Under the pieces are notes generated by a model. The model did no database searches and was not told where the DNA came from. It worked only from the letters and a program-made list of their open reading frames with translations. Below, piece by piece: positions 10,700-22,867 of a DNA stretch of 64,000 nt; the first letter of the stretch is position 1; each line of letters starts with the position of its first letter. The position numbers were made by a program, and so were the translations under genes. Origin of the DNA: Diospyros lotus (Eukaryota; Streptophyta; Magnoliopsida; Ericales; Ebenaceae); NCBI RefSeq assembly GCF_014633365.1, contig NC_068343.1, forward strand, positions 24,025,307 through 24,089,306, written 5' to 3'.

Positions 10700-11900
10700 G
10701 GCTCAAGCACAGCTCGCTTCCAATAGGTCAAGTCGCCTAGCAGCAATCTGGTGTCGATGACCACGGGCTGGCCCGGGATTACCAGAACATCCGATGCCTA
10801 TGCCTGCAGACTCACCCAGATCCCTCGTTTGAGTTTGGTGCTATGCCTTTCTGGTTAGACCCAACTCCTTGGTTGATCCGGTGCCTAGGTCTCCTGGCAA
10901 ACTTGGATGTCTGGTAGGAATCCCGCGCTGGACCACTGGCCAAACCTAGATTCCCTGAGATAGACTGGCCCTAGGAAGGCGGAAAAGAAGTGAAGTGATC
11001 ACCTGATAGCTCCAGCATAAGACCGCTCCCGAAGGTCAAGTCGCCCAATGGCAATTTGGTGCCGATGACCACGGGCTGGCCCGGGATTACCAGAACATCC
11101 GATGCCTATGCCTGCAGACTCACCCGGATCCCACGCTTGAGTTCGGTGCTATGCCTTTTTGGCTAGACCCGACTTCTTGGTTGATCTGGCGCCTAGGTTT
11201 CCCGGCAAACTCAGATGCCTAGTAAGAATCCCGCGCTGGGCCACTGGCCAAACCCAGATCCCCTGAGGTAGACTGGCCCAAGGAAGGAATAAAAAGACAA
11301 CAACGCTATGACAACTCTGCCATGACCCCGCTTATCGAAGTTGAGTCATTCAGTTACAATCTGATGCCTATGACCACAAGTTGGCCCGGGATTACCAGAA
11401 CATCCAATGCCTATGCCTGCAGACTCACCCAGATCCCTCGTTTGAGTTCGGTGCTATGCCTTTCTGGTTAGACCCAACTCCTTGCTTGATTTGGTGCCTA
11501 AGTCTCCCGGCAAACTCGGATGTCTGGTAGGAATCCCATGCTGGACTTTTGGCCAAACCCAGATTCCCTGAAATAGGCTAACCCCGAAAAGACGGACATG
11601 GAGAACACAATAGCCCGAGCATTATGATCCATCATAGGATAATCGGATGCTCCGGAGATTATGCTTGCAGGCACGCTAGACCCCTTAACTGAGTTCGGTG
11701 CTATACTCCAAGTTAGACCCGACTCCTTGGCTGATCCAACGCCTAGGCCTCCCGGCAAGCTCGGACCCCCGACGGAAACTCCTCAGTGGAAATTGTCTCT
11801 CAAGGGCATGGTTTCCCAAAAGATAATTTGGTACCTAAAGCCCTTGGCTAACGTTAGATCTTCGGGCATCCCGTAACCTTTGATTAAATTCCGGTGTTAG
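10700..11900 (+). repeat. About 306-bp tandem repeats in the 3' untranslated region
   Basis: The anchor GATGACCACGGGCTGGCCCG lies at 10756 and 11064, and a diverged copy starts about 11369, giving periods of about 308 and 305 bp. A fourth, more diverged partial unit runs from about 11640. Units repeat phrases such as CCAGAACATCCGATGCCTAT and GAGTTCGGTGCTATGCC. Tandem repeats between pol and the 3' LTR are known in Tat/Ogre elements and can seed satellites. Confidence 0.85.
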
Positions 11901-11952
11901 GCCCGGCTCTTTGGCTGATATTCTACTCTTCAATTTTGTCTAAAGACAAAAC

Positions 11953-11969
11953 AGAAGAGTGGGGGCAAT
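11953..11969 (+). promoter_or_regulatory. Polypurine tract of the gag-only element
   Basis: AGAAGAGTGGGGGCAAT directly precedes the 3' LTR, the position of the plus-strand primer. Confidence 0.85.
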
Positions 11970-13421
11970 TGTTGTGCCATCGAAAAGAAATGAAAATTAA
12001 AAATAAAAAAATATAAAAAAGAAGAAAGAGCAAAGCTGGCGGCAGAATGCTGCCAGCCTTGCGGCACAATTGCTGTTAGCCTCGCGGCACGAGCTAGTCG
12101 TGAGGCTAGCCTTGTGCCATGGCTAGCCGCATGAGCGGCAGCCTCGCGGCTGGCCACGCGAGCGGCAGCCTCGCGGCTGCTTGCCGCGAGGGCCGCGGCC
12201 CCTTCAGGGGCTGGCCGCAAGGCTTGAGCCTTGCGGCCAGCCAAATTAAAATGGCCGCAAGGCCATCAAATGGCCTTGCGGCCACTTGGTTGGGCCGCAA
12301 GGCCGCGGCCCCCTCAAGGGCAAGCCTTGCGGCCAACCAAATTAAAATGGCCGTAAGGCCATTTGATGGCTGCCTTGCGGCCACTTGGTTGGGCCGCAAG
12401 GTTTAAGCCTTGCGACCACTTGTCTCACGGCCCCCTGCCGCAATTTGTCTTGCGGCAGATGCATGATGATCTCCCTTTGATTGAAGTTGTCCCCATTTAG
12501 CAAACGCCACGTGTCAACACCAACCACCCTTGAGAATCGTGCCCTATAAATACCGAGCTACAGGGCATTAACGGGGACTTCCAACTTCGGTAAAACTTGT
12601 CACTTTGAATACACTTTTATTATTTTCGTGAATAATCATTGGGATCCGAGATTGACTTTGGCATCGGAGGGTCTTCGCGGGGAAGATTCCCGCGAGCCTT
12701 CTAACACATTTTTTGAGTATCAACAGGGGTCAAATCCTTGCGGCGGACCTAGCGGCGAAAGTATAGTCTTGCGGCGGACCTAGCGGTGAAAGTATAGTCT
12801 TGCGGCGAACCTAGCGGCGAAGGTAAAGTCTTGCGGCGAACCTAGCGGCGAGGGTAAAGCCTTGCGGCGAACCTAGCGGCGACAGCAAAGTCTTGCGGCG
12901 AAGCTAGTGGCAAGACCTTGTGGCAAAGCTAGTGGCAAGACCTTATGGCGAAGCTAGTGGCAAAGCTAGAGGCAAGACCTTGTGGCGAAGCTTGTGGTAA
13001 AGCTCGTGGCGAAGCTTGTGGCGAAGCTAGTGGCAAAGGCTAGTGGCAAGAGCTTGTGGCAAAGGCTAGTGGCAAGAGCTTGTGGCAAAGGCTAGTGGCA
13101 AGAGCTTGTGGCAAAGGCTAGTGGCAAGAGCTTGTGGCAAGGGCTTGTGGCAAAGGCTAGTGGCAAGGGCTTGTGGCAAAGGCTAGTGGCAAGAGCTTGT
13201 GGCAAGGGCTTGTGGCAGGGGGTAGTGGCAAAGGGGTAGTGGCAAGAGCTTGTGGCAAAGGCTAGTGGCGGCGAAAACTTCAGACGAATCCTTGTGGCGA
13301 GCATCCTAACAGCAAACTCCCTCGTGACGGCATCTCTAACGGCAACCCAACTTCACCCGACATCAAGCTCGAGTGGACCCCACACATCACAAATTTTAAT
13401 TGTTGTATTTTGGCAACAACA
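11970..13421 (+). repeat. 3' LTR of the gag-only element
   Basis: Same ends as the 5' LTR, 1452 bp, with its own TATA box at 12545-12552, GC hairpin block and minisatellite. Followed by GTTGC, the target duplication. Confidence 0.93.
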
Positions 13422-14890
13422 GTTGCGAACTAGTAAAACACTGCAAATGCATTTCCAAAATTTGGTTCACAACTTTTGTTTGACCATCCATTTGTGGGTG
13501 ATAACTAGAGCTAAAGTTAAAGGCAGTACCATCGAGCTGAAACAATTCTTGCCATAACAAACTTGTGAACATAGAGTCTCTATCACATACAATTGATCGG
13601 GGCATCCCATGTAACTTGAAAATATTATCAAAAAATATTCTAGCAACTACTAGAGCAGTGTGAGGATGAGAAATGGCAATAAAATGGGCACATTTGGAAA
13701 GTCTATCGACAATGACAAAAATAGTTGATTTACCCATAGAAAGCGACAGGCCGCCAATGAAATCCATTGCAATATCTTCCCAAATTTGAGTTGGTATGGG
13801 AAAAGGTTATAGGAGACTAGCTGGTGTTAATTGCTCTACTTTGTATCATTGATAAACATCACATTTCTTGATGAAGCTCCTTATTCCTTGCCTTATTCCT
13901 AACTGATAGAAAGTGGATTGAATCCTCTGTAAAGTTTTGAGAAAGCCTTCATGTGTACTTCCATGGAATTGGTCAATGATGATGGGAATTAAAGAAGAAC
14001 TTGCTGCTAAATAAATTCGGTCTTTAAAAAATAAAATGTCATTTTGAAATTTCCAAGGTCCCATAGCTTCTCCATCTTTGACTCTCTGTACTAATCCTTG
14101 CAATTCTAGATTTTCTCGAATTTCTTCTTTGATGGATTGAATCCATTTTGGTATTGGTTGAGATATTGCATAAAATTCGCCTTTTATCTTTTCATCTCTT
14201 CTTGATAAAGCATCTGTCATAACATTTTCCCTTCCACTTGGAAGTCAAAACCCATCATGAACTTGTATAACCGCCACCTTTGTTGAGCAATGGTAGTGAT
14301 TTTTTGTGTCCATAGGTGCTTTAAACTTTGATGATCCATGCACACAACAAACCTTCTACCTAACAAGTAGGGACGCTATCTTTAAAGAGCCAACACCAAG
14401 GCTAAAATCTCTTTTTTCATATGTTAAGAGGAGAAGGTGCTTCCCTTGGAGTGCATATGACTGAAAAAAATAATAGGTCGCTCTTGCATTAATACGACTT
14501 TGACACCCGATCCAGAGGCATCACATTCCACAATGAACTCTTTAGAGAAATTAGGTAAAACGAGCATAGGAGCTTAGGTCATTGCTTTTTTAAGTTTAGA
14601 AAAAGTTGTCTTTGCCATGCCATTATAATTAAATGAATCATTCTTCAATAGTCTGGTTAGTGGACATGCAAGTTTGCCATAGCCTTGAATAAATTTGCGA
14701 TAATTACCTGTGAGTCCCAAGAAGCGTCGTAGAGCCTTTGGAGTTTGAGGTCTAGGCCAATTTAGTATCAAATCTATTTTCTCTAGATTTACTGGGACAC
14801 CTTTACTAGAGATTAAATGGCCTAGGTACTTAACTTCCCTTTAGCCGAACTGACATTTTTTTTTCTATTTTTACATACAACCCTTGTTTT
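13422..14890 (-). pseudogene. Ty3/gypsy pol relic: RT end, RNase H, integrase (proximal half)
   Basis: Read from 14890 downward. RT-to-RNase H linker at 14574-14771 (WPRPQTPKALRRFLGLTGNY). RNase H remnants around 14250-14560 (VCMDHQSLKHLW). LTDALSRR and the integrase zinc-finger region at 13846-14220 (HGSTHEGFLKTL, then C..C region). Integrase core at 13422-13767 (VDRLSKCAHFIA, SIVCDRDSMFTS, YHPQMDGQTKVVN). It is interrupted by stops and frameshifts and truncated upstream of RT. At 13422 it is split by the gag-only element and resumes at 7386. The motifs fit the chromovirus or related branches. Confidence 0.88.
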
Positions 14891-14906
14891 TGCAAGATTG
14901 AAAAAA

Positions 14907-15046
14907 CAATATCCCACTATCTTTGCAATGCTCAGAGAAAACCCTGGCAACAACCATCTGCTAAAGACTATGCCCACTTGACATATAATTGACTAATTCA
15001 AATGCTACAGCTAATAACAATAAATTAATAAAATAAAATACATATA
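14907..15046. repeat. Direct repeat, copy A
   Basis: CAATATCCCACTATCT...TAAATTAATAAAAT is repeated as copy B at 15249-15371. It lies at the truncated edge of the gypsy relic. Confidence 0.75.
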
Positions 15047-15248
15047 TTGGTATAGTCGAGCTAGAAGTGTTGTTTTTGGTTTTGCCTATTTTGAATAGTA
15101 GTAAAGGAAAACACAAGGATTGGGGATAAGTTTAGGATCGTTCGAGGGAACCCCGCACCGCCAATAGCAGAAAGTAATTTTTTATGTAAAAATCTAAGAG
15201 ATATCCCCTCTTCATTTTATTCAATCAACATTTATACACAAAAGAAAA
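15047..15248. other. Spacer between the direct repeats
   Basis: No coding signal. With the flanking repeats it may be a small duplicated or TRIM-like unit, but I could not find LTR-type ends. Confidence 0.3.
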
Positions 15249-15371
15249 CAATATCCCACTATCTCTGCAACGTTCAAAGAAAAAGTAGGTAACAACCATC
15301 TGTTAAATACTAGGCCCACTTGATTGCTACAGGTAATAACAGTAAATTAATAAAATCAAATACACGTATCA
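15249..15371. repeat. Direct repeat, copy B
   Basis: Diverged second copy of 14907-15046, lacking about 25 bp in the middle. Confidence 0.75.
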
Positions 15372-17105
15372 TGGCCCATTCCTTTTCCTTAACCATTTGG
15401 CAGATCACCCTTTGTTTCTTAGCAAAGTGGCTTCCAGTTGGGCCTTTGAGGTTCGTGGGTTTCCTATGTTTAGGTTGGTTTGGAAGCTCAAGGTGGTGAA
15501 AATTGCCGTGAAGCTCCTCAAAAGTTCTAATGGTCATGTTATCGAAAGAGTAGTAGATCTTCATGCTCAGTTGTTTCAAGTATAGTAGTCCCTCATTGAT
15601 TGCCTTCATAATTCTACTCTCCATCAAAGAGAGCTCGAGTTGAGTAGGGAATTTTCACTGCTTTAGCTCGAGAGTTCGATTTTTCGTTTTCAAGCACAAG
15701 TGAAATGGGATGCGAAGGGGGATTGGTGCTCCCATTTCTTCTTACGAACCATGATGGCTCATCGTAATCACTATCATGTCCTTAGTTTGCGGAGGGAAAA
15801 TGGCTTGACTGTGGATTCTAGTGAAAAGGTAGTGGGCAACTTTGTGTCTTGCTACTAGTAGTTCTTGGGGTAGTAGTGCTTGTGTTGTAGATTTTTATCC
15901 TAAAGAAGTTGCCATCTTTATGGATAGGAAACTAGCTCGGATAAGTGGCGAGGATTACTGTGATAGTGACCCCTAAGAAAGTTAAGCAATCCTTCTTTAG
16001 TATGGGCGATAATAAAGTGCCCGAGTTAGATGGTTTTACTGTCAAGTTCTTCCAAAAGGCTTGGGAAGTGGTGGGCTCTAATATGGTGGAAGTTGATCGT
16101 AGTTTCTTTGCCATGAGTCACTTGTTGGGAAAAGTTAATGCCACTGTCATTAGTCTTATTCCCAAAGTCCCCCACCTGAAGTCCCTTAGTCAGTTCAGGT
16201 CGATTTCTCATTGAAATGTCCTATATAAGGTCATCACTAAGATTTTTGTGAATAGGGTTCAGGTGGTGCTTTCGGGGTTGACGAATGAGTTCGGGGTTGA
16301 CAGATGAGACCTAGGAAGTTTTTGTGCCAGATTGATCGATAATTGATAATGTCTTATTGGCCCAGAAGTTGGTCCATCAATACCACCTCAACAAAGGTCC
16401 CCTGCTGTATGCTATGAAAGTAAACCTAGCTAAGGCCTATGATTTAGTGGAGTGGGATTTCCTTCTTATGGTCCTCCGTTTGGTGAATTTCCCTCTTCAA
16501 TTTTGTGCATGGGTCAATGAGTGTGTCGCGACTCCCCACTATTCAGTTAAGGTTAACAAGCAGTTGCAAGGTTTTTTCCTGGGATGTTAAGGATTGAGGT
16601 AAGGGGACCTGTTATTGCCCTATTTTTTTGTTCTAATGATGCAGGTTTTGTAGGGCATGGTGGGTCAGTATTCCTTATCTGATAACTTTCAGTTCCACTG
16701 GAAATGCGAGCAGATGAGGATGGTGATGCTCATTTTTGCTGATGATTTTGTTATTGTTTTCTCATAGGGACCTTTCATCTGTTAGTATCTTGAAGTCTTG
16801 TATGGAGAAATTTGCTTCTTTAATTGGTCTTTATGCTAATCCCCCTTGAAAAGTGACTAATTTATTTAGTGCAAGGATGAGGTCTTAAAGGAGGAGCTCT
16901 ATCTTACTTTAGGGTTTAAGAGGGGTTCGTTTCCATGAGATACTTGGGGGTTCCTCTGTCATCCACCAAGCTATCATATGAGGATTGCAAGCCTATTTTG
17001 GAAAAGGTGAGGAGTAGAGTGACCGTGAATTTAAATTTTGAAAAGACCTGATCTGCTGATGACCATTGTCTCCAGTGGTTGGCAGGATTAAGCTTGTCTT
17101 TAAAA
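15371..17105 (+). pseudogene. L1-type LINE ORF2 relic (endonuclease end to reverse transcriptase)
   Basis: The plus-strand order is: linker after the endonuclease (15397-15585, ADHPLFLSKV and GFPMFRLVWKLKVVK), RT fingers (15945-16214, FFSMGDNKVPELDGFTVKFF and VNATVISLIPKVP), palm (16357-16590, LKGPLL-like region, KVNLAKAYDLVEWDFLL), and the catalytic FADD motif (TTTGCTGATGAT, 16735-16746). The frame shifts several times and stops are frequent. ORF1, the endonuclease core, and a poly-A tail with target duplication were not seen. Plant L1 elements are the closest match. Confidence 0.85.
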
Positions 17106-17704
17106 ATCCAAGAGGTTGAAGCCTTAAGTGACGTAGAAAGCTATTAAAGATCTAAACCAAAAAGGAAAAAGTTTTTCCTGAAGCTAAAGACACTGAATGA
17201 GTTGTGGATTCTTACATTTACTTCTTTGTATTTATTTATAAAGACTATGTTGTTATTTATTTTGTATTACTCATTAGTAATTGGGCGGATTCTCATTTTC
17301 AAATGAGAAATTTGTTCTCGCTATAAAAAATATTCTTTATAGGTGAGGAAGCATTCGAAGATTTCTAGTTCCTTTAAAAGGGAGGATTTTCCATTCACAA
17401 CAATCTTGTTTAGAGCATTCAATCAATCCTTAATTTTCAATTCCATCACAGATTAATCCATCTTTGGAATCTATAAAGAGCTTGTTATCTCAACTCCTAG
17501 TAGATCAGCCATTGTAATGATCAAAACATCCTCAGTTTTTGAGACAATCTTTTGTGGTTCAAATGAATCTCATCTTCAAGTTGGTTGTCATCCTCATTAT
17601 TGATGTGAATGTGATGGCTGGAGCTGAAGTGCATGATGGTCTTCCTGAGGCTGATTTTGGATCCAATAATGAGTCAATTGCTGGGTGTTGAACTAGTTCT
17701 CTCA
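17106..17704. other. Unassigned stretch, possibly LTR-derived
   Basis: No coding matches. CGCTATAAAAAATATTC near 17320 resembles a TATA region of a degraded LTR, but no terminal repeats are clear. Confidence 0.3.
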
Positions 17705-17868
17705 CAATGGCGGAGCCAAGAAAGATTTTTATTCAGGGCCAAATTATAATTTTAGCCATGATCAAATTATAAAAATTATAATTATCTATAATATATATAT
17801 ATAAAATAAAAATAAAAAAGTCTGTTGGGGCCAAGGCCCCAGCTAGCCATAATGTGGCTCGGCCACTG
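17705..17868. mobile_element. hAT-type MITE
   Basis: 164 bp with terminal inverted repeats CAATGGCGGAGCCA at the left and TGTGGCTCGGCCACTG at the right. Flanking 8-bp duplications are TTCTCTCA (17697-17704) and TTCTTTCA (17869-17876), with one mismatch. The 'CAGTGGCGGAGCCA' terminus is common in plant hAT MITEs. No coding capacity. Confidence 0.88.
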
Positions 17869-18099
17869 TTCTTTCACCTGCTCGTTATTGCCATTACTGT
17901 TTCAGTGAGTGACTAGTTGGCGACACTCACAAGTATTGTTTATGTTTCAATAAGTCTTTTCTCTCTTCCTCAATCATTCCTTTTACTTATAATTAAATTT
18001 TATTAAAATAATTTAGTATCATCCGCTAAATAGTTGCCTGAAGGGGCGATCGCTCACAAAGGCAGAGGCATCGAGGCCATTGCCTAGATAAATACTACC

Positions 18100-19216
18100 T
18101 GTTGAGCCAACTTGCCCCAATTAAAATTTTCAATTAAGTTTTGACAATGAACAAAAATAATATTTTATAATTAATGTATAATTTATAGTCCATAATTTTT
18201 CAAGTAAATTATTGTATGTTTTTATAATCATAATATTCACTAAAACTATGGTTTTGATTAAAGCCAAGTCTCAAGCATTTAATATATGTATAAATCTATT
18301 TTCTGTAAATTTTGGTTTTAGAAGTTGACCCTTGCAAAGCTAGAGGCGACCCAACCGAGAGTAGCTTTATGTAGAGTCGACCTGACAACATTGATGTTTT
18401 TGAAGAGTCGACTCTAGCATTAGAGAAGTCGAGTTTTGTTTAGCTAGAGTCGACTCCCACTTAAAATGGAAGTCAACTCCTATGTAAGGAAAGTCGACTA
18501 CTCAGGTCCAACAGTCAATTTCTTGAACGTTGCACAGGTTCTCCAAACTCGTCTATAAAAGCTCAAAGGCTATTTTGGTTGAGAAGTTTAGCACTTATCT
18601 AATTTCAAAGAAGCACTACAAGCTCCCAATCTCTCTCATCAAGTTAACCAAGCATCCAAAGGCTCTCAAGTTTTATTGCTCAATAACTTAAGAGCCACAA
18701 GGCAAAGAAAGGAGAAGTCTCTTCAAGTTATATATAAAATTCTCAATCTTGAGGTTATTGTATTATTCTATTTATTGCCTTGTATAAGTTTCTTATTGCT
18801 TAATTCTTTTGAGTCCAAGTGTGGACAAAGTATTGCATTTATCTAAACTTTGTTGTGGATTGCTTAGGTTTTCTAGAACCACTTGTAATCTAGGATTGTA
18901 TTAGTTTCTAAGGTGATCTAACGGAAAAACCTTGGTGTTGAGTTTTAGTAGAACCCCAAGAGTGGTTAGATCTTAAGAGAGTGGAGTAGGTGTGTGGAAT
19001 ATATCGAACTACTTAAAAATCATTTTGTGCCATATATTGTATTTCATTGATATATATCTTGTGGTGAGAAATTTATCTCTTCAACCCCTTACATATATAT
19101 TTATATAAATCTAATTTTGGTAAATTTGTAATAACAAGATCTTTATTTAAAATTGATAAAATCTTAAATTACTCAATTCACCCCCTTTTGAGTGGTCATA
19201 CCCTAAAGGACCAACA
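18100..19216 (+). mobile_element. Solo LTR, copia-like
   Basis: 1117 bp from TGTTGAGCC to GGACCAACA, flanked by CTACC (18095-18099) and CTACT (19217-19221), a 5-bp duplication with one mismatch. TATA box TATAAAAG near 18551. It ends in a CAATTCACCCCCTTTT stretch typical of plant copia LTRs. The GAGTCGACTC motif and relatives repeat at 18330-18500, resembling the array in the solo LTR at 55.3-56.7 kb. No internal region on either side. Confidence 0.8.
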
Positions 19217-20353
19217 CTACTAACATAATATTACGTAACTTGCTAACATTCTTAACATAATCCACACACAGACACCATGAACATATTACACGTGCGTATA
19301 TAGATCACATGGGTAAAATTTGTTATTCTATTGAGGTGCATCTTGTTATAACCACTTACAACTTCAAGGTTGCATGGCATTTGAAATGAAATATTTAACT
19401 GGCTTTCAATGTTACTATAAGCCAACCATTATCGTATGAAGGGATCAAAAATCAAAACCTCATTTATATATATATATATATATATATATATCCTGTTTCT
19501 TACGCAAGCTAAGGTGATCTTCACACACTAACCCATGAGAAAAAAAAGTATTGCATCTTCGGGTTTGAATGCACATATCACAATATTTGGTTTGGATACA
19601 TTTACATTTGGATTCAATATTTTATTTGGATCTTTAGCTTCAAACCATCATGTGATAACCATGTAAGATAAATGGAAGTGAAAATTAGTAAGAGTTACTT
19701 ACATGTTTAATTATAGTCATTGATAACTAGAAACTAAATATCTTTTAACTCTGGATAATAATCTGCAATGGACTGGATCGATCCTACTCTCATTTCTCAC
19801 CCCAATTATCATGGTATTAATAGGACCAGTCAGATATCAGCATTGTTGTAAGTGGAAAGGGAACCTAGCATTTTTTTATGATAACCCCATAAGATTCTCC
19901 CATCATGGACTCCGAATAAGATAAGAATTGACCTACATTCACCTTCTATCTACATATTTAAATTAAATAAATGGTGCCAGAAGCTTTATCAAATACCAGA
20001 GTCAATAGCCAACAGTAACAAAATCAAAGAGTAAAATCAAAGCCCCAACAAAGCTTGCCTGCAATAAAGCCCCTAAGAGACTCAAACGGGATGGGCCAGT
20101 CAAGCAGATAGTGCTTAGCTAAAATAAACAGATTTAACAAAACCCCTTCGCAGAGTACAAACAAGTGATGTCAAAATAAAATAGGACATATTAGGTTAGA
20201 AATAAAATGTGAAATCTAGCACTTCTACACAACTTTAAATGAAATAAAAATGGAAAATGAAAGGAGCAACCAGAAGGGGAAAGAGATTAAACCTAAGGAT
20301 TTTGTCAATAGAAGGAAACAAGGAGAGAGAAGGAGACAATGTGACTCTTATGG
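19217..20353. other. Unassigned stretch with a (TA)n microsatellite
   Basis: No gene or transposon signature found. The (TA)n run is at 19464-19491. Confidence 0.5.
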
Positions 20354-21757
20354 TTAGGTTGATGGAGCCGACAACATCAAGAGACTTCTCCAATTAGAAC
20401 TCAACTTTTCAGCAATAATATGTTGTTTCAAGCTGAAGCTGTTGTATCGCTCTCCTAAGTACTGCCTCGATGCTTTTCTCCAATCTGTGCCAGCCATCAT
20501 CATTATGGAAAACACGTAACTTATACATGCCCTTCCGGCAAATACATAACTGGAATTAAGAAACTATCCAAGGTAGGACAATGTGGTAAGATCTGAATGA
20601 ACAGGCTTCTACTAACACTGGAAAATCCACAGTACCAATCAATAACCATAAAGAAACGTGACAGTAAGGGTGCCCTAGCACACAACACTCTTTGTTTTGC
20701 AATGGTAGGAAGGGTCGATTTGTAAAGAGTTTATTTCTGCAACTTAAACATGCGAATTTCAATCACAAAGCAACAACCCTATCCGTGTTTTGCAAAGAAA
20801 CAAACCATGTAATAGTATTTCACTAATAAGGAAACAAATCCAGGATCTAGAATATAAGTGAACTTTGTGCTCAGCCCATTTATCCTAAGTTCTGACATTG
20901 TGTAAAGCCTCGAGAGTTGGAATTAGCTCTTCTGATGGGAATAATAACCCTTGGACCAAATCAAATCAACCTTCGGTCATAACCCAAATCTCTATTTCTG
21001 ATGCTGATAATTCTAATCAGATTGAATCATATTCCAGTAATCACCCAATTCTCCATCTTTGACCACCTTCATTGCACTTGGGAGGTGCTTCCGCCCAAGG
21101 TCAGCCTAAATAAAAAGATGCCTTTTTCAAGAACTTTTTGGTGGTATATACGAAGAAAGAAATTGCATAAACATTTAGTATATTAAATCATAAATAATTT
21201 TGTTTTCATAAACTACAATTTAATTAAAACAATGTTAATATTTTAAAATAATTATTTATATTTTATTAATTATTTTGTTCTTCAAATCTTGTTTGTGTAA
21301 GCCCCCTCACCCATTCAACTTGATAAAATATTCTTGAACAAATAAGCAAACAACAGTAGTCATTTGTTTATTCTGATCAAGCTTTGGAACATGATCCCTG
21401 AGCTCTTGCCTTAAGCTTGTACGTCACAGGATTGCTTAGCCTCGCTCTCACAGTTTCACCTAAAGAAACATTTGGAGCCTTCTCTGTATTTTGCAACCAA
21501 GGATGATATCAAATTAAGCAAGCAATATTCATAGTTAAAGCTTCTTAAATACATGATAAATATTAAAAATTACAAAGGAAAAAAAAAAAAAAAAACACTT
21601 CACTTTGCCATTCAACACGGACATACCTAGGACTTGCTGAGCAGAAGACGCTGCTTAGGATCAGGGTCAAGCATCTTCATCACCAGGTCTTTCGTATTTG
21701 TCAGAAACTTTAGCCCAAGGGTCCCTCCTAAAGCTTGAGCAACACCTGGTTCAGTTT
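20354..21757 (-). pseudogene. CPK: Calcium-dependent protein kinase (CDPK) fragment, decayed
   Basis: Minus-strand exons match the C-terminal half of plant CDPKs, Ser/Thr kinases with built-in EF-hands. Exon at 21631-21757 after acceptor TGTAG: ETEPGVAQAL then KDLVMKMLDPDPKQRL, followed by a one-base deletion that breaks 'TAQQVL' before donor GTATGT. Next exon about 21370-21505: HPWLQNTEKAPNVSLGETVR (the autoinhibitory junction), with its acceptor lost. Weak EF-hand traces near 21040-21100 and 20900-20950. Last exon 20354-20549 after acceptor CCAG: MMMAGTDWRKASRQYLGERY. The kinase N-lobe and catalytic loop are absent. The loss of frame and of a splice site makes this a pseudogene or captured fragment, not a working kinase. 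Confidence 0.8.
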
Positions 21758-22102
21758 CTACATGGTAGAAAACAAAATGGTCTTAGTAACATAGCTACAA
21801 TTATATAAACCCTAGAAAATGGATATTCTCAATGGTGCATCCATTTATCAATAAAGAGGCTTGATCGACAAGGATATAGCTTGCAAGTAATACTCCTATT
21901 TAAGTGAAAAAAGTTAAATTATTTATCATCATCTCATCTAAAAATTTAAACTATTAGATAGAGAATTAATTTTATTTTTTATATTATTATTTTTACTCTC
22001 AATAAAAAAAAATCTAACTATACTACTCTGTCATCCTAAAAAATAAGTGTTTGACGAAAACAGAAAACAAGCCACACTCATTCACAACCTTGATACCACT
22101 TT
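21758..22102. other. Intron-like or intergenic stretch upstream of the CDPK fragment
   Basis: No further CDPK exon seen. On the minus strand AAAGTGGTATCAAGGTT at about 22088-22104 resembles an initiator-Met tRNA primer-binding site next to the LTR at 22103. Confidence 0.4.
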
Positions 22103-22850
22103 TGACCCAATCACAAAGACTCAATTCGAGGCAAAAATCATAACAGAAGGGAATAAAATATGCGCACAGCAAAAAGAAAATAAGACAATGAGATTTTTAC
22201 TATGGTTCACCCCAAATCGGAGCTACGTCCACATTGAGCTCTAATGAGAAGAGCTCACTGCACTATACGAGAAAATGAAATTACACCCTCAGAACAACTC
22301 ACACAAACTCTCTGTACATCACTAATTCGATAACAAAAAATACCCGATAATCACTAATATAGATTAGGGCTCAACCTATCAAACCAAAAAATAAAGACAA
22401 AATCATATACAAAGCAAAGATGAAAGAAGCCACAAGGCACCCTCGCAAGAAATCTCTTGAACACCTCCCATTTTCTCCCTCATTTCTTACCTCTTTTCTC
22501 TACCATTTTTCTTCTCTTTTTCACTGACTAACACTCTAAATCCCAATGAGAGATAAATAGCAGCTTTGGATGGCTGGGATAGAGCTTCAGAAAGGTAAGA
22601 TGGATGATCAGGATTATATCATGCAACACGATGCATATTCACATGGAAGAGAACAATCAAGCGCCATCTGGATGCAAGGATGGTTGCCACGTGGCCCTCT
22701 ATTAGGTGCCATGAGGCAACCCAAGGTTGCCGATCATGACCCTCCACCTCCTTGGCTCAACAAGACATCGTTTGATGTTTCACCATTAGCAATGTCCACC
22801 TTGAAGCATCAAACTCTTGGGTGAACTCACACTCTCATATTTGTCCAGCA
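22103..22850 (-). repeat. Probable copia LTR, minus orientation
   Basis: On the minus strand it runs from TGCTGGACAAATATGAG (22850) to ATTGGGTCA (22103), with TG...CA ends, about 748 bp. Upstream on that strand (22851-22867) is a purine-rich GTGAGAATGGAAAC, a plausible polypurine tract, and then the RNase H end of a copia pol. Downstream lies a primer-site-like TGGTATCAAGG. No second LTR was found. Confidence 0.55.
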
Positions 22851-22867
22851 TGTTTCCATTCTCACAT

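Larger units (their letters stand above)
7387..13421 (+). mobile_element. Complete gag-only LTR retrotransposon (non-autonomous Ty3/gypsy, TR-GAG-like)
   Basis: Two LTRs of 1455 and 1452 bp start TGTTGTGCC and end GGCAACAACA. They are flanked by a perfect 5-bp duplication GTTGC (7382-7386 and 13422-13426). Inside, in order, are a primer-binding site, a gag frame broken by two stops, a short integrase C-terminal remnant, a 3' tandem-repeat region and a polypurine tract. Protease, reverse transcriptase, RNase H and most of integrase are absent, so it must have moved with enzymes from a relative. The Tat-type primer site and the 3' tandem repeats suggest a Tat-related gypsy parent. Confidence 0.93.

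Noticed and set aside
13396..13421. The end of the minus-strand integrase frame reading LLLPKYNN
   Set aside because: Those residues are read from the 3' LTR of the inserted element. The relic's own sequence stops at 13422.
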